A DNA stretch of 64,000 nt, from NCBI GenBank assembly GCA_026874595.1, contig CM049308.1, positions 13,907,501-13,971,500 on the forward strand, read 5' to 3'. The position numbers were made by a program, and so were the translations under genes. This document shows, piece by piece, positions 1 through 10,842 of the stretch (position 1 is the first letter of the stretch; the number at the start of each line of letters is the position of its first letter). The notes under the pieces were generated by a model, which made no database searches, was not told the DNA's origin, and was given only the letters and a program-made list of their open reading frames with translations. Source of the DNA: Sipunculus nudus. Lineage: Eukaryota > Annelida > Sipuncula > Golfingiida > Sipunculidae.

Positions 1-752
1 AGGATGCATTGAAAGGCGAATGGAGATATCCAGCTGAAACTTGGCAATTGGCTGAAGGAGCATTCAGGAAAAGGATTGGCAGAAGGTTTATTACATGTGA
101 CATATGCAATGAACACCTCCATCGACGAAACTGCTGAGAAATCACCTGAGCCACCTGTGACACCACACAACAAGGTACGGAAGATTGCCACTGACAATTA
201 CCTTAAATCTGCGAACAAACAGCAAATCAACTTCGGTTCCAAAGTAAAAAATATCGTCAAGTCATTCACCACATTAGACACAGTAGGAATACGTATCAAT
301 GAGGTTGATCGCACAAACACAGACCCCAGGTTTCAGCCCTGCAACGTTTATGAAGTGCAAACTGATGGGCCACATACACTTTACAAAGTCTATTCCACAG
401 GTGGGAAGCTTTAAATAGCTTCAGATCAGAAGAACCGATTGACATGCGCAATGTATGCTTTCTATCTCTTCAAAACCTAGACACCGAGGGAATGGAAGAA
501 GTCAATCATAATCCAAGCATCACGGAAGAACACAGGGTGGAAGGCAAGTGTAAACCAGGATCAACTGTGTGCACCCGCAAAGGAAGCTGCATCACCAACA
601 GATGTAAATGTAAAAAGGCAGGACTCTCATGTTCAACAAAATATCACCCATCATCTGTTGCCAGAACAAGCTGTAATGATATGAATATTTCAGACATTGT
701 AATTGATGTATGTGACAGTATTACTTGTATTGTACCTGACAGATATTCTTAG
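1..752 (+). pseudogene. Integrase-type transposable element protein, C-terminal part, frameshifted
   Basis: Two overlapping reading frames together look like the C-terminal half of the integrase-derived proteins found in many invertebrate genomes (KRBA2/SCAND3-like). The first (about 76-414) contains a VGIRINEVDR-type strand followed by NVYEV and LYKVYSTGG, which resembles the small beta-barrel after the integrase core. The reading then shifts frame near 410 and continues (about 405-752) as LNSFRSEEPID, followed by a Cys-rich tail with NRCKCKKAGLSC and a nearby H, which is characteristic of this family. A third frame is open over 3-135. No catalytic DDE residues are visible because the window begins inside the element. 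The frame changes suggest a decayed copy rather than an intron: no splice signals fit. The family assignment comes from pattern recall, not a search. Confidence 0.6.
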
Positions 753-939
753 CACAATGTTTGTATGTTAAATAACTGTGAATTAAAGAATAAAGAATTT
801 ATTGATTATGCAAGCTTTCACATTGATAAATGACCAAGTTGTGATATAGTTCAGAAAACAGTGTTCCTGTATGCAGAAAAGTGCATTAAATAATCAAGAT
901 GTTCAGAAATGTTTTGTGTAAGTTCTTGTGCAAAGCAAA

Positions 940-1165
940 CTGTACACTTAATGAATTAAGTAGTATAGAAAGCAAAGTGTTCCTATGTATAATAAACTAT
1001 GAATGAAATAAGTAGTTTATAAACCAAAGTGTTCTTATGTATAATAAACTATGAATGAATTAAGTATTTTAGACACCACAGTGTTCTTATGTATAATAAA
1101 GTACAATTCAGTGAATAAAGACATTTAGAAAATGCAGTATATTGTTTATAATAAAGTATGATTAA
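940..1165. repeat. Minisatellite, about 52-bp unit, roughly 4 copies
   Basis: The phrase TGTATAATAAAC/G recurs near 986, 1038, 1090 and 1143, a spacing of 52-53 bp. Flanking words (AAAGTGTTC, GAATGAATTAAGTA) also recur. It lies directly behind the integrase fragment and may be part of that element's 3' region. Confidence 0.75.
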
Positions 1166-1204
1166 TGATTGTGAAAGTGTTTACTTTTTTCATTGATCGA
1201 TGCC

Positions 1205-1384
1205 ACATCTGAAAGGTTTAGATAAAGGTAAGCTTAATCGGTGATCCTGGATTGATCGCAGTTTCTACTGGTAGGATCTGTGATAGGAGTCTCTACCAGT
1301 AGAATCAGAGTTTCTACTGGTAGAGATTCCGATCGTGGTTTCTACAAGTAGAAACTCCGATTCTTCCAGATCGAAGTCTCTACC

Positions 1385-1388
<4 letters not shown>
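1205..1388. repeat. Cluster of inverted TTTCTACTGGTAG words
   Basis: The word TCTACTGGTAG and its complement CTACCAGTAGA occur five times in alternating orientation, with a CTACAAGTAGA variant. The stretch can fold into several nested hairpins. It ends at a TA microsatellite. It may be the palindromic end of a DNA element, but no partner end was found. Confidence 0.5.
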
Positions 1389-1455
<67 letters not shown>

Positions 1456-1456
1456 G
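1388..1456. repeat. (TA)n microsatellite
   Basis: An uninterrupted TA dinucleotide run. Open frames reading Ile-Tyr through it are not genes. Confidence 0.97.
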
Positions 1457-1875
1457 GAAGAATTTGGAAGGCAAATATAAGGAATAAAGTCGTTATGACA
1501 TGAGACAGTCTTGAAATGTCTCAATACGTTTTTAAGATAGCAGAAGTACGGACTTGATTTCTAAAAGGATTTATTACACTGTGACCAAGTTTCAGGTGTG
1601 GTAGGAGATATTATACATATTATACACAACAGTTGTTATCAAAATCGAAAAGTTGAAATTGATACAGATCAAACCACACAGAGTCAGACACCTTTAAGTC
1701 AGGTTCTATGGGATTTCATAACAGAACTTACTTGTCTCTATAGCATCTTTTTGACATTTTATGTTTAAAAAATTGACAAAGATTTATATTTAATAGACAT
1801 GGAAACCCGTACTGTTAACCCATGTTGAAGTGTCAGGCACTGTACAAGTCAAATGACTGTAAACAACTGCAAATG

Positions 1876-1877
<2 letters not shown>

Positions 1878-1943
<66 letters not shown>

Positions 1944-1969
1944 ATATGTATATATATATATATATATAT
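1878..1969. repeat. (TA)n microsatellite with TG interruptions
   Basis: Two TA runs separated by a short TGTGTGTATATG block. Confidence 0.97.
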
Positions 1970-2863
1970 GCATGTATATGCACGAGTCACCAGACAATCT
2001 TATTATACTGGATATATTTTGAGTATTGAAGGCAGTCATGTTAAACTGTATTGTTGTTATAGTGGTCAATAATATTCCAAGGATATAATTGATATAATTG
2101 AAATAATTGTAAAAATCATAAAAATCTGAGGCAATAACATACAGATATATAAATGAAATATAAGTAAAACATTACCACTGTGTCCTTGGCAACCATGTGA
2201 ATCAATGATTCCTAAAGCAGAGACACAAAGCACGGAAGCGTAGGGAACTTGTTTGTTAGATACAGACACATACCGTTTTTTTATACACTAACACACATAA
2301 AGTACATATAATAGGATTGACATATAGCCATACAAGTGAGTGGTAAATACAAACCGTATAAACAGACTACACAGTTGTGACCCGGCAAGCATATAAAAAT
2401 ACAACAAACATGCAGGGCGAGTCACTGGCATACCGAGTTCTATCGGAACGTCCTTGCTGATATTATAATTGTCATTTGAATCTATTTTATGTAACATGTG
2501 TAATGCTTATGTTGGACCAGAGCTAGTCTCTAGCTGAAAACTTACCATATTTAACAGCTCAGCTCAAAGCAGCTCACAGCATTTCCACAAACAGATAATT
2601 ATTTTATAAGGAGAACTTATGTATGCCCGTTATTCGTGTCACCAATTCCGTCACAGGTAATATACGCGTTTGAATCAGCTCTACAGTTTTCCCAGAAACA
2701 CACGGTTGAATGTTTGTTTGCAAAATATGCAATGTGAGGTTTTGCTAAATGTGTGTCATGATCTAATGCCACGTGCGGTCGATTATAAGCGGGAACATCA
2801 GTCGCGTGTCCAGGAATATTCAGATTAGTCGGACAGGACCAGTGGAGCTTTTCTACACCTTTA

Positions 2864-2865
<2 letters not shown>

Positions 2866-2907
<42 letters not shown>
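2866..2907. repeat. (AC)n microsatellite
   Basis: About 20 AC dinucleotides in a row. Confidence 0.97.
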
Positions 2908-2914
<7 letters not shown>

Positions 2915-4036
2915 TATCTAAATGTATAGAAAAGCCTCACTGGTGCTGAACCTCCCCCAATCTGCATATTCCTAGATATGCCACTGATGTTCCCGCTCAG
3001 AAGATGCGGACGAGGGGAAGGAAAATATGGCGTTTATGCTATCTTTCCTGGCCATTTAATTGTAAGTCTGCTTGAACATCGTGAAATGCCTTATAAAAAA
3101 ACGACTGCATGTGGTTCAAATTAGGGTTATCCAATCAAATTTATCCACAGTATTTGAAAATAAACTACAACTGGCGAACTCGTGCCTCAGGTGTTAAGGT
3201 ATTAGCACGTGGAGAGAACACTGGTGACACATTATTATTTTAATCTTAATGCTGGGTGTCTATATAGCGTCAGTTTATAACTTAATCGACATATTTGTTG
3301 TAAAGAACTACTAATTCAGCGACCTCCTTAAATACAGATTATCAAAGGTTTGAACGATCTGTCGATGCCAAAGTTGCATTTATTATGACAAGTTTCTCAC
3401 CTAAGTGTCCTTATTGTGTTGCGCGAGAATAGGTTTAATTATAAATTCGGTTTCCCTGAATAGAAAGAAATATGCATGTCTTTTACTTGCTATAGCTAGT
3501 AGGCTCTATTCGTAAATATCATTATTAAGCATACATGAATTTTACTGTATGGAACATTTTCATGGTAGATTATGAACATTACGGAATATTCATTACTGAT
3601 AAACAAGTATTATGTATAAATTCCAGGATCATTATATTTCTAAAAGCTTTGGTTTTTTAAGTGAAATTATATCCCTAATAGTATAATAGTTATAAGCTTG
3701 AACTGTTCTTTCCCAAATGCCCCTCAGTAAAAATAGAAATAAATAAAACAAGAAATATATAATATATATATAAGACTAAAGTTTGAATGCAATTTGAACT
3801 ATGTGTAATTATCTGCTGTGTGTATTTATTTACAAACTGTGTTGCAGGCAGAAAATTTATCTCAATAAGCATAACCGGAAATCAACATTATTTTTTTATT
3901 CTTTGTATGCTCAAGTTTTGTAACTGGCATGACATCACCAGATGTTTAAAGATTTGTACCTAGCTCGTATGGTTGCTCTTTTGCCTCGGATGTTTTGGGC
4001 ATGTTTGTCAATTTACTTTAAGAGAATTGTCTCTGT

Positions 4037-4037
<1 letters not shown>

Positions 4038-4079
<42 letters not shown>
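4038..4079. repeat. (TAA)n microsatellite
   Basis: Uninterrupted ATA/TAA trinucleotide run. Confidence 0.97.
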
Positions 4080-4279
4080 TGAATGAGGTTGCTTTTGTAA
4101 TGCATAAACAGGTATGTCTCCCCTTCTTATGGGCTCCCATCCACAAATTTTAGGCAAAAGCCTACAAAAAAATTATTATTATTACATTAAATTTAATCAG
4201 AGTTAGGCATACAATGTTTGATATTCGCAAATATACGTACTTATATAATAATATAATTATTGTAAAGCAGCAAAATAAG

Positions 4280-4690
4280 ATGATCCCCCTAACAGTTCAG
4301 CCAGGGCATTGTTCTTTCCCACTTTATCTTGTAAATGATCCGGAATTTTTGTAGCACCGATCTCGTCTTTCAATTTTGTTCATCCAAACCTCCAATTTTA
4401 CATCTGTGGGCATTTCATTGTTAATATCCTTGTTAAACATGAGTATAACTTTCTCTATAGGTTTCTCAAACTATTTAATCTATCATTTCCCTTACCAGAG
4501 TGGTTTTACCCAAAGGAACAAAGAAAATGTGGTTTGCCGGGTGGTTTAGTCTGACATCCCTGGAATCACCCTGATCTAAAGAGCATAATTTATTCCTAGC
4601 ATCCCCTCTCAATCGATCACCTATTACACTTAGGTCTAAATGTCGCTCTTGCTCCATCATCTTTATCCTCACAGTTGAATAGGTTAAGTA
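4280..4690 (-). pseudogene. Decayed P-loop ATPase-like mobile-element protein fragment
   Basis: On the minus strand a 65-codon frame (4672 to 4475) starts MRIKMMEQERHLDLSVIGD and ends with RLNHPANHIFFVPLGKTTLV before a stop. HPAN followed by a hydrophobic strand and GKTTLV resembles the P-loop region of packaging-type or element-encoded ATPases common in invertebrate genomes, where a full GPxxSGKT loop is expected. Here the loop is shortened, losing the first glycine and the SG pair, so it should be inactive. Beyond the stop, further frames to about 4280 give EKPIEKVILMFNKD and EMPTDVKLEVWMNKI, consistent with the same decayed gene. The exact element class (Polinton-like, adintovirus-like or other) cannot be settled here. 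Confidence 0.4.
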
Positions 4691-4723
4691 TAAAACTTGA
4701 GTACAGGTGAGACACGAATTTTA

Positions 4724-4774
4724 TTATAAAAGAATACGTATTATAAAAGAATACGTATTATAAAAGGATACGTC
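4724..4774. repeat. 17-bp tandem repeat, 3 copies
   Basis: TTATAAAAGAATACGTA starts at 4724, 4741 and 4758; the third copy has GGATACG. Confidence 0.9.
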
Positions 4775-4984
4775 AATCAGAATAAAAAGGGGATAGATTA
4801 TATGCGTGCATGAAACATAACGGCGTATACAGTTCAAGTGTGCAATCAAAATTACATTTTACAAATGAACTGTACACGTGGTGGAGTGAAATTACAGTAA
4901 CATATGTACATTTTTCAACAATTGCCACATCCAGTCATCTCCTTCTTTTGTAAGATCACCCCGACTTCTCTCTTCCTCACCATC

Positions 4985-5092
4985 CCCGTTATAACCCATC
5001 TCCCGCCTTACATCACCGGTTTTCTCAACCTCTACAGACTACCAAACGCCAGAATCTGAGCAACGGAGAGTGCCTCTTATTACAGACACAAA
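4985..5092 (+). mobile_element. SINE fragment, 3' half
   Basis: The stretch with ACCGGTTTTCTC, CTACCAAACGCC, GAATCTGAGCAACGGAGAG and TGCCTCTTATTA matches the 3' body of the SINE copies at 49010-49200 and 56190-56375. The tRNA-like head is missing or too diverged to see. Confidence 0.7.
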
Positions 5093-5099
5093 GAAATGA

Positions 5100-8090
5100 C
5101 ACATCTCACTAAAATGCCCCAACAACTCACCGGGAGCAGGCGCTATCACTTCCAATGCCATGAAGAAAGTTCCCTCCACCGCTCTCTTTGATATACTTAA
5201 TTGGATCAAAGGATTCCGTTTCGCATTAGGGATTTAAATAGAATCCCTGAAATACAAAGGTAAACATTTGAAATATTTCACATATTTTTTGTGTACAGCA
5301 TCCCCACAAGTGACGCACTTTCAAGTCAGTCAGATCATCTAACATTTCCTCTCTCACTTATGTACGCATCAGCTTTTTCTTAGCTTAGTCCCTACCCCTT
5401 TCACTGTTCAATTCACAATTATGCATACGGATTCAGAGAATTTGTTTCGAAGCCTAACACAGACTTCAATTTAGAAGCGCATGTCTGATACATCAGATTG
5501 TCATTTAACTCTCCTGCTCATTACGATTCTGCTACAAGCGTTTCTCATTCAACTATTCATCGAAACAATCCATTCTCCTTTTCAAAACATCAAATACACG
5601 CTGCGATCGCTCACTGTTTTTCAGTCTTAAAGCATTCATTTGCCCCACCAACCTTTCCACCAGCCTCTCAGGGTCACATCCACACACATACACAACCTCG
5701 TCAAACCCGATGGAGGTCAAAGAAAAACTGATCGGGCTGTGTACGGATTGTGTACATGTGTACATCAAATACAATGACATCTTTGAAATATTTAAATTTT
5801 CATCCACCCAAATTCCACAATTCAAACATTTGTTTCATATATCACATAACCCCCCCCCCCCCCCAACATATTTATGTTTGGCTTTGATGTTACAGTAACA
5901 GTGTGCTTCGTGAAGTTTAAAATTATTTGTTTGAATGGGCGTTCACAAAGAAGTATTTGATAAATTTAGTGATCTAGGAAAGAAGTCCCGGGGGGGGGGG
6001 GGAGGATCTAAACATTTCTCAGATGAGTACAAGTCCAGTTGTAAGGACCTAACGTACATCCTTTGATGACATGGCTTAATGCGGGGTTTTTGAATGAACC
6101 ATCTTTTAAATTTAAATTTGTCTTGAAAAGATATATTTTTACATGAGAAACTTTCTCCAGTTCACACAATTCAGACAAACACGGGCATTCTGTTTCTATT
6201 CAGCATTTGCCTCATCTGGCTGAAAGCATATCATCTGCACATTCCTTATACTTTACCTACCGCAGGAGCAACCACTTACCTAATCGGTTGTGCATGCTGT
6301 TGACATGTGTTTAGGATGAAAACCAATGTTCTTAAAAAGCATAGAGTATATATATCTAATAAAAGTTCCATTCACCTTGTGATTTAAAATAATAGATTTA
6401 CATGATAATATATTTTCTTGGAGTTCATCACCCTTCAATTGCCCCAAGCGACGTGATACCGAATATTAGAGGGGAACTATAGGACTTCCCAGTTTGCGCT
6501 TACCTTTGTTTTAACATTCCAACCAGGCAAATTATGAGTTCATATACTATCGTGCAGAGCATCCCTCGTCATTCACAAAAATCAGATATTGATAAAGTTG
6601 TACAGTCAATGTTCAGAACAGAAATGTTGAAGGTTTTCAGAGCTGAAAAATAAATATCCTTTCCAGTGAATGTTCCAAATATTTTCTTCAGATTTAATAC
6701 GCTAGGCTTCTGAAACAACACCAATATAAATTTGGGTTCACTTGTATAAACTTTTTTTCAAACTGTAAAAATACTAATAAAAGCTACCATAACTCCGTAT
6801 AAAGCCTTTAATATTAAAAAATTATTATTAATACATATAAAATTGGTTGGGACCATGAATAAACCACATGGGACGTTATAAAAAAAGTATTTTAAAGTCC
6901 AGGTAATTATGCCTTATAATGAAAGCTATATATAGGCTTTTAATTTTCACACGGTGGTCCTTTGAAACAATGGCTAAAACAGGACCATTTTGGGCCTAAG
7001 AAACCCCGTTTTACCGTACTGTTTTTGGCTGGAAACCAGAGATTCATAACATGATCAGTATTATCAAATAACATACAATAAAATTATACTTTCAAACCGA
7101 GGCCGGTTGTATCGGACAAAATTTTCCCCATCTCAGAATCGCCCATAGGCCGAATTGACAGAGGCCGAAATGGACTGTCTCTCTGCTGAACCGAATTCAA
7201 AACAGAATTAAGGACGGGACCAGTCTATTTGAGGTAGTTGTTGTTAAACAAGATTTTCTGATATATTTGTCTCTGTTTTTTAAACGCCTCGCAGTCAATG
7301 TAAAATGAAACATTCAAGCTTAATACTGTAAGATGTCTTTTAACTTTAAGCGTATGTTATTGAATCGTGAGAATTTGTCGAAACCTTCAGACTGAGCTAT
7401 TCTTGGATTGCCCACTCTGAAGATTGTACAGCCCAGTCCTCTGTTAGTGTGGTTTAGATATCTTCAGATTTTCCACTGAACTGGTAGGCTGCAAAATCGG
7501 CTATGAAGGAGAAGTTTTGTATTCTATCGCATGGTGAATGGTGGACATGTTTTTCTTTTGTACGGGTGGCCGTGGCACGGAGCCTTTCGTTGAAGAGGAG
7601 TTGGTCCACAGAGTGCAGGCAACCAAGGTGTGAAAAGAAACCCAACACTGTACAACAGTCGATTGCCCGTTAGTCTCTTGCATAGACACAAGGTGGCGCT
7701 GTATCCCTCCCCCCCTTTTCACAACCATCACCCCAACCGTCTCCTGTCAGCCGGATATAGCCTTCTCTCAAAACAAATTATTTGTTACTCAGATATTTTA
7801 TCCGAGAACTAGTATGTATACTTCCACCGTAAACTGCATATATAGCTCTTAGTTGAATAGCGATCTAGCTCATGAAAAAGAGTTGATATATTTGGGGCTG
7901 ATGGAATTGGAAAATACTACAGTTGCCTTTCATTCTAAAATGTGCACACACGTGGCATATTTAAATTTTTTAGGGTGGGGGGCTGCACATGAAAGAAATG
8001 CAATTGTATACATGTGGGACACCCCCTCCAAATAAACCCACAAATTGTTGTTACCCTTATTCTATTTCTCACGCCGCATGTATTTTTTCC
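5100..8090. other. Non-coding stretch
   Basis: No supported gene. Homopolymer C (about 5851-5864) and G (about 5990-6002) runs occur. Several short open frames overlap each other without protein-like features. The missing first exon of the THUMPD2-like gene could lie in this stretch or further upstream, but I found no reading frame resembling it. Confidence 0.5.
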
Positions 8091-8093
8091 AAT

Positions 8094-8098
<5 letters not shown>

Positions 8099-8148
<50 letters not shown>
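8099..8148. repeat. (TA)n microsatellite
   Basis: Continuous TA run. Confidence 0.97.
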
Positions 8149-8154
<6 letters not shown>

Positions 8155-8249
8155 TCTACCTTTCATCTTAGACTGCATGAATCTTGTAAGATGAACTGGC
8201 CTTGATCACAACCACATGAAAGAAATCATAGCTTTAGTTAATTAATGAA

Positions 8250-8279
8250 TATATATATATTTATATATATATATGTATA

Positions 8280-8327
<48 letters not shown>
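8250..8327. repeat. (TA)n microsatellite with interruptions
   Basis: TA runs interrupted by ATATTTATAT and ATGTATAT segments, about 100 bp from the preceding one. Confidence 0.95.
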
Positions 8328-8331
<4 letters not shown>

Positions 8332-8839
8332 GTCTTGTGATGAAGCAGGAACAGCTGACAGGAAAGCTGGATGCCGCTATTACCATTTTGATCATGTTTT
8401 TGATAGGCATAATTAGAGCCTTCAATAAATCTGAAACCTGTTCCTTTTTTTTTTTTTGCTGAATGGTTTTTAACCTACTAGTATTAGGTTAAAATTACAA
8501 TGTATAAACAGGGTTGAAAGCACTTAAAACAGGTTCCAGATTTTTAACTTGAGGATGGTACTGGATAAGCATTATCTATACTTGTTGCCGTGGAAACACT
8601 TGAAATATATAAATTCAAATTTACTGATTCTTTATATCAGATTTAAAGTTTGCCAGTAAGTTTGCAGTAATATTCAGTTATACACAATTAGTTGAGTCCA
8701 AATTACTCTATACAATTATTTACTAGACAAGTACTGGGATACTCCTTTGTGCCCTAGTAGAAACTATGATCATGTTTAAATAGAGTGAGACTAGGGTAAG
8801 TCATTAGACCACTTGTGGAACTTGCCAAAAGTGGTTTTA

Positions 8840-10540
8840 ATTGTATCCACCAAAACAGAGTTTTGCAGATACTATGTTTTCAGTTGCATGTAGGTGTCCG
8901 GAGAACTCCTCTGTAACCGCTGGGCAAAATTTTACTAAACCAGGGATTATGTTCCGGTCACATGTTAACTGCTGTGCCCTGATTTTGTTTTGACCTCTGA
9001 CCTTTCCTCTCTGCCTAGCATCCATTTGTGCGTCTGTTTCCATACATAAACCCACATATCTCCTGAACCATTTGACCGATCAGGAAAAATTGTGGTACAA
9101 ATGTAGCCCTTGGATAGCTTTATAACATACAAAAAAATGGTGGCACACATGGAACCATGTTTGCACAATGTTCATCTGCCTTGGGTTAAATCACTCGTAT
9201 CTCGGCAGTGATGTGACATAGCTGCGTAAAATTTTGCAGTTTTATACATCCTGGAAAGCTTTCTTGATTTTATGACAGGTGGTGCCACCTACATTCTAGT
9301 TTATGCTGCAGACATCCAAGCTCATATCTCCAGAAAAGTTTGACCTATTGGGCCAAAATTTTGCATGTGTATAGACCTCGCATAGCTCTTTATCATACAC
9401 AAAACTGGTGGCGCCACCTGCAACCATTTTTGCTCACCATCTGTCTGTTTGTCTGCTGTGGGATAATATCACTCATATCTCGGCAGTGATTTGACATAGC
9501 TGCCTAAAATTTTGCAGTTTTATATATCCTGGAAAGCTTTCTTGATTTTATGACAGGTGGTGCCACCTACATTCTAGTTTACGCTGCAGACATCCCAGCT
9601 CATATCTCCAGAACAGCTGACCTATTGGGCCAAAATTTTGCAGATCTCACATAGCTCTTTATCATACACAAAACTGGAGGGGCCACCTGCAACCATTTTT
9701 GCACCGTGTCCATCTGTTTGTCTGCCATAGGCTAAAATCACTCATATCTCTGCATTTGTTTGACTTATCCACCTAAAATTTTGCATGTGTATACATCCTG
9801 GACAGCTTTCTAAATTTTATGACAGGTGGCGCCACCTACATTCTAGTTTACGCTGCAGACATCCAAGCTAGTATCTCAGGAACAGTTTGACTTATTGGGC
9901 CAAAATTTTGCATGTGTATAGATCTCACATAGCTCTTTATCATACACAAAACTGGAGGGGCCACCTGCAACCATTTTTGCACAGCGTCTGTCTGTTTGTC
10001 TGTCAGGGGCTAAAATCACTCATATCTCTGTAGTGGTTTGACTTATCTGCCTAAAAAATTTGCGTGTTTATACATCTTGGATAGCTTTCTAGATTTTTTT
10101 GGCAGGTGGCGCCACCTGCATTTATGCAAACACTGCAGAAATGCAGGCTTATATCTCAGGAGTGGTTGGACATATCCCCCTGAAATTTTGCATGTGTATA
10201 GATCTCACATAGCTTGTAATCATACACAAAATTGGTGGCGCCACCTGCCACATTTTTGCAGAAGTCCTTTTGTTTGACTGCTGTGGGATAAAATCACTCA
10301 TATACATGTAGTGGTTTGACCTTTTGCCTAAAATTTTGCATATGTAAATAACTTGGACAGCTTTCTGGATTTGTTGTAGGTGGCGCAACCTACATACACA
10401 TTTTGGCTGCAGACATCCATGCTAAAATGCAACACACCTCACTCTATTTCCCCTTGCCACTCAATCCATGCCTCTCTTCACCCGTTCCACTCTGATTTAG
10501 GCAGATACACATAGTTGCTTGTTGACAACCAGTATTCTAG
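8840..10540. mobile_element. Tandem-repeat-containing non-autonomous element, copy 1
   Basis: The left end begins ATTGTATCCACC and folds as a hairpin (GTATC...GATAC around AAAAC/GTTTT). The core (about 9180-10420) is a higher-order repeat: the palindrome GGTGGCGCCACC or a variant occurs at 9278, 9407, 9556, 9676, 9825, 9954, 10105, 10234 and 10379, with spacing alternating near 129 and 149 bp (one 120). The true period is therefore about 278 bp, made of two related half-units. Each half carries CATATCTC, AAAATTTTGCA and the palindrome. A second copy at 14464-15637 shares the left flank, the core and the right end (CCACTCAATCC, CTCTGATTT, GATACACAT, GTTGCTTGT). No protein is encoded. The structure matches the class of tandem-repeat MITEs (pearl-like elements) described from bivalves; the family name is not claimed. 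Confidence 0.8.
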
Positions 10541-10709
10541 TTCACATTTGGTCTTATTAAACAGGACAGTTATAACCATTGAAAATACTTTAGGTTGACT
10601 CAAGGGTGGTATGTATTGAAAGGACACTTATTAGACAGATGATCTTTCAGACAGGTTCAGCTGTAAATCAGAGGAACACTGGCTAGCACATCAGTTCTTC
10701 TGTTTTCAG

Positions 10710-10842
10710 GTTGAGGTTACAGATGGTAAGGTTTACTTCAGGACGACTGCTACACCAGCCCAGCTCCTGCAGCTGAGAACTGTAGAGCGGCTGTTTATAG
10801 GACTGTGCAAGGAGAGGACATGCTGGTGGTGGTTCAAACCAG
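10710..10842 (+). CDS. THUMPD2: THUMPD2-like exon (THUMP N-terminal strand and helix)
   Basis: Acceptor TGTTTTCAG ends at 10709; donor CCAG|GTGAGG follows 10842. It encodes VEVTDGKVYFRTTATP, then QLRTVERLFIGLCKER, aligning with the start of the THUMP region in vertebrate THUMPD2. It ends with one base of a split Gly codon. This is the first exon I can recognise; an upstream coding exon is expected. Confidence 0.9.

Larger units (their letters stand above)
2010..4240. other. Non-coding stretch with microsatellites
   Basis: I see no convincing exon here. It contains an (AC)n run (2866-2907), a (TAA)n run (4038-4079) and otherwise unremarkable AT-rich sequence. Short open frames have no recognisable protein features. 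Confidence 0.6.

Noticed and set aside
1265-2069. Several open frames encoding long Ile-Tyr runs (also at 7989-8205, 26951-27229, 48290-48599)
   Set aside because: They are translations of TA dinucleotide microsatellites with random flanks.
8840-10700. Missing first exon of the THUMPD2-like gene
   Set aside because: I looked for a frame resembling the FFCTAGRG...MREV start followed by a donor and found none. This part is filled by the repeat element.
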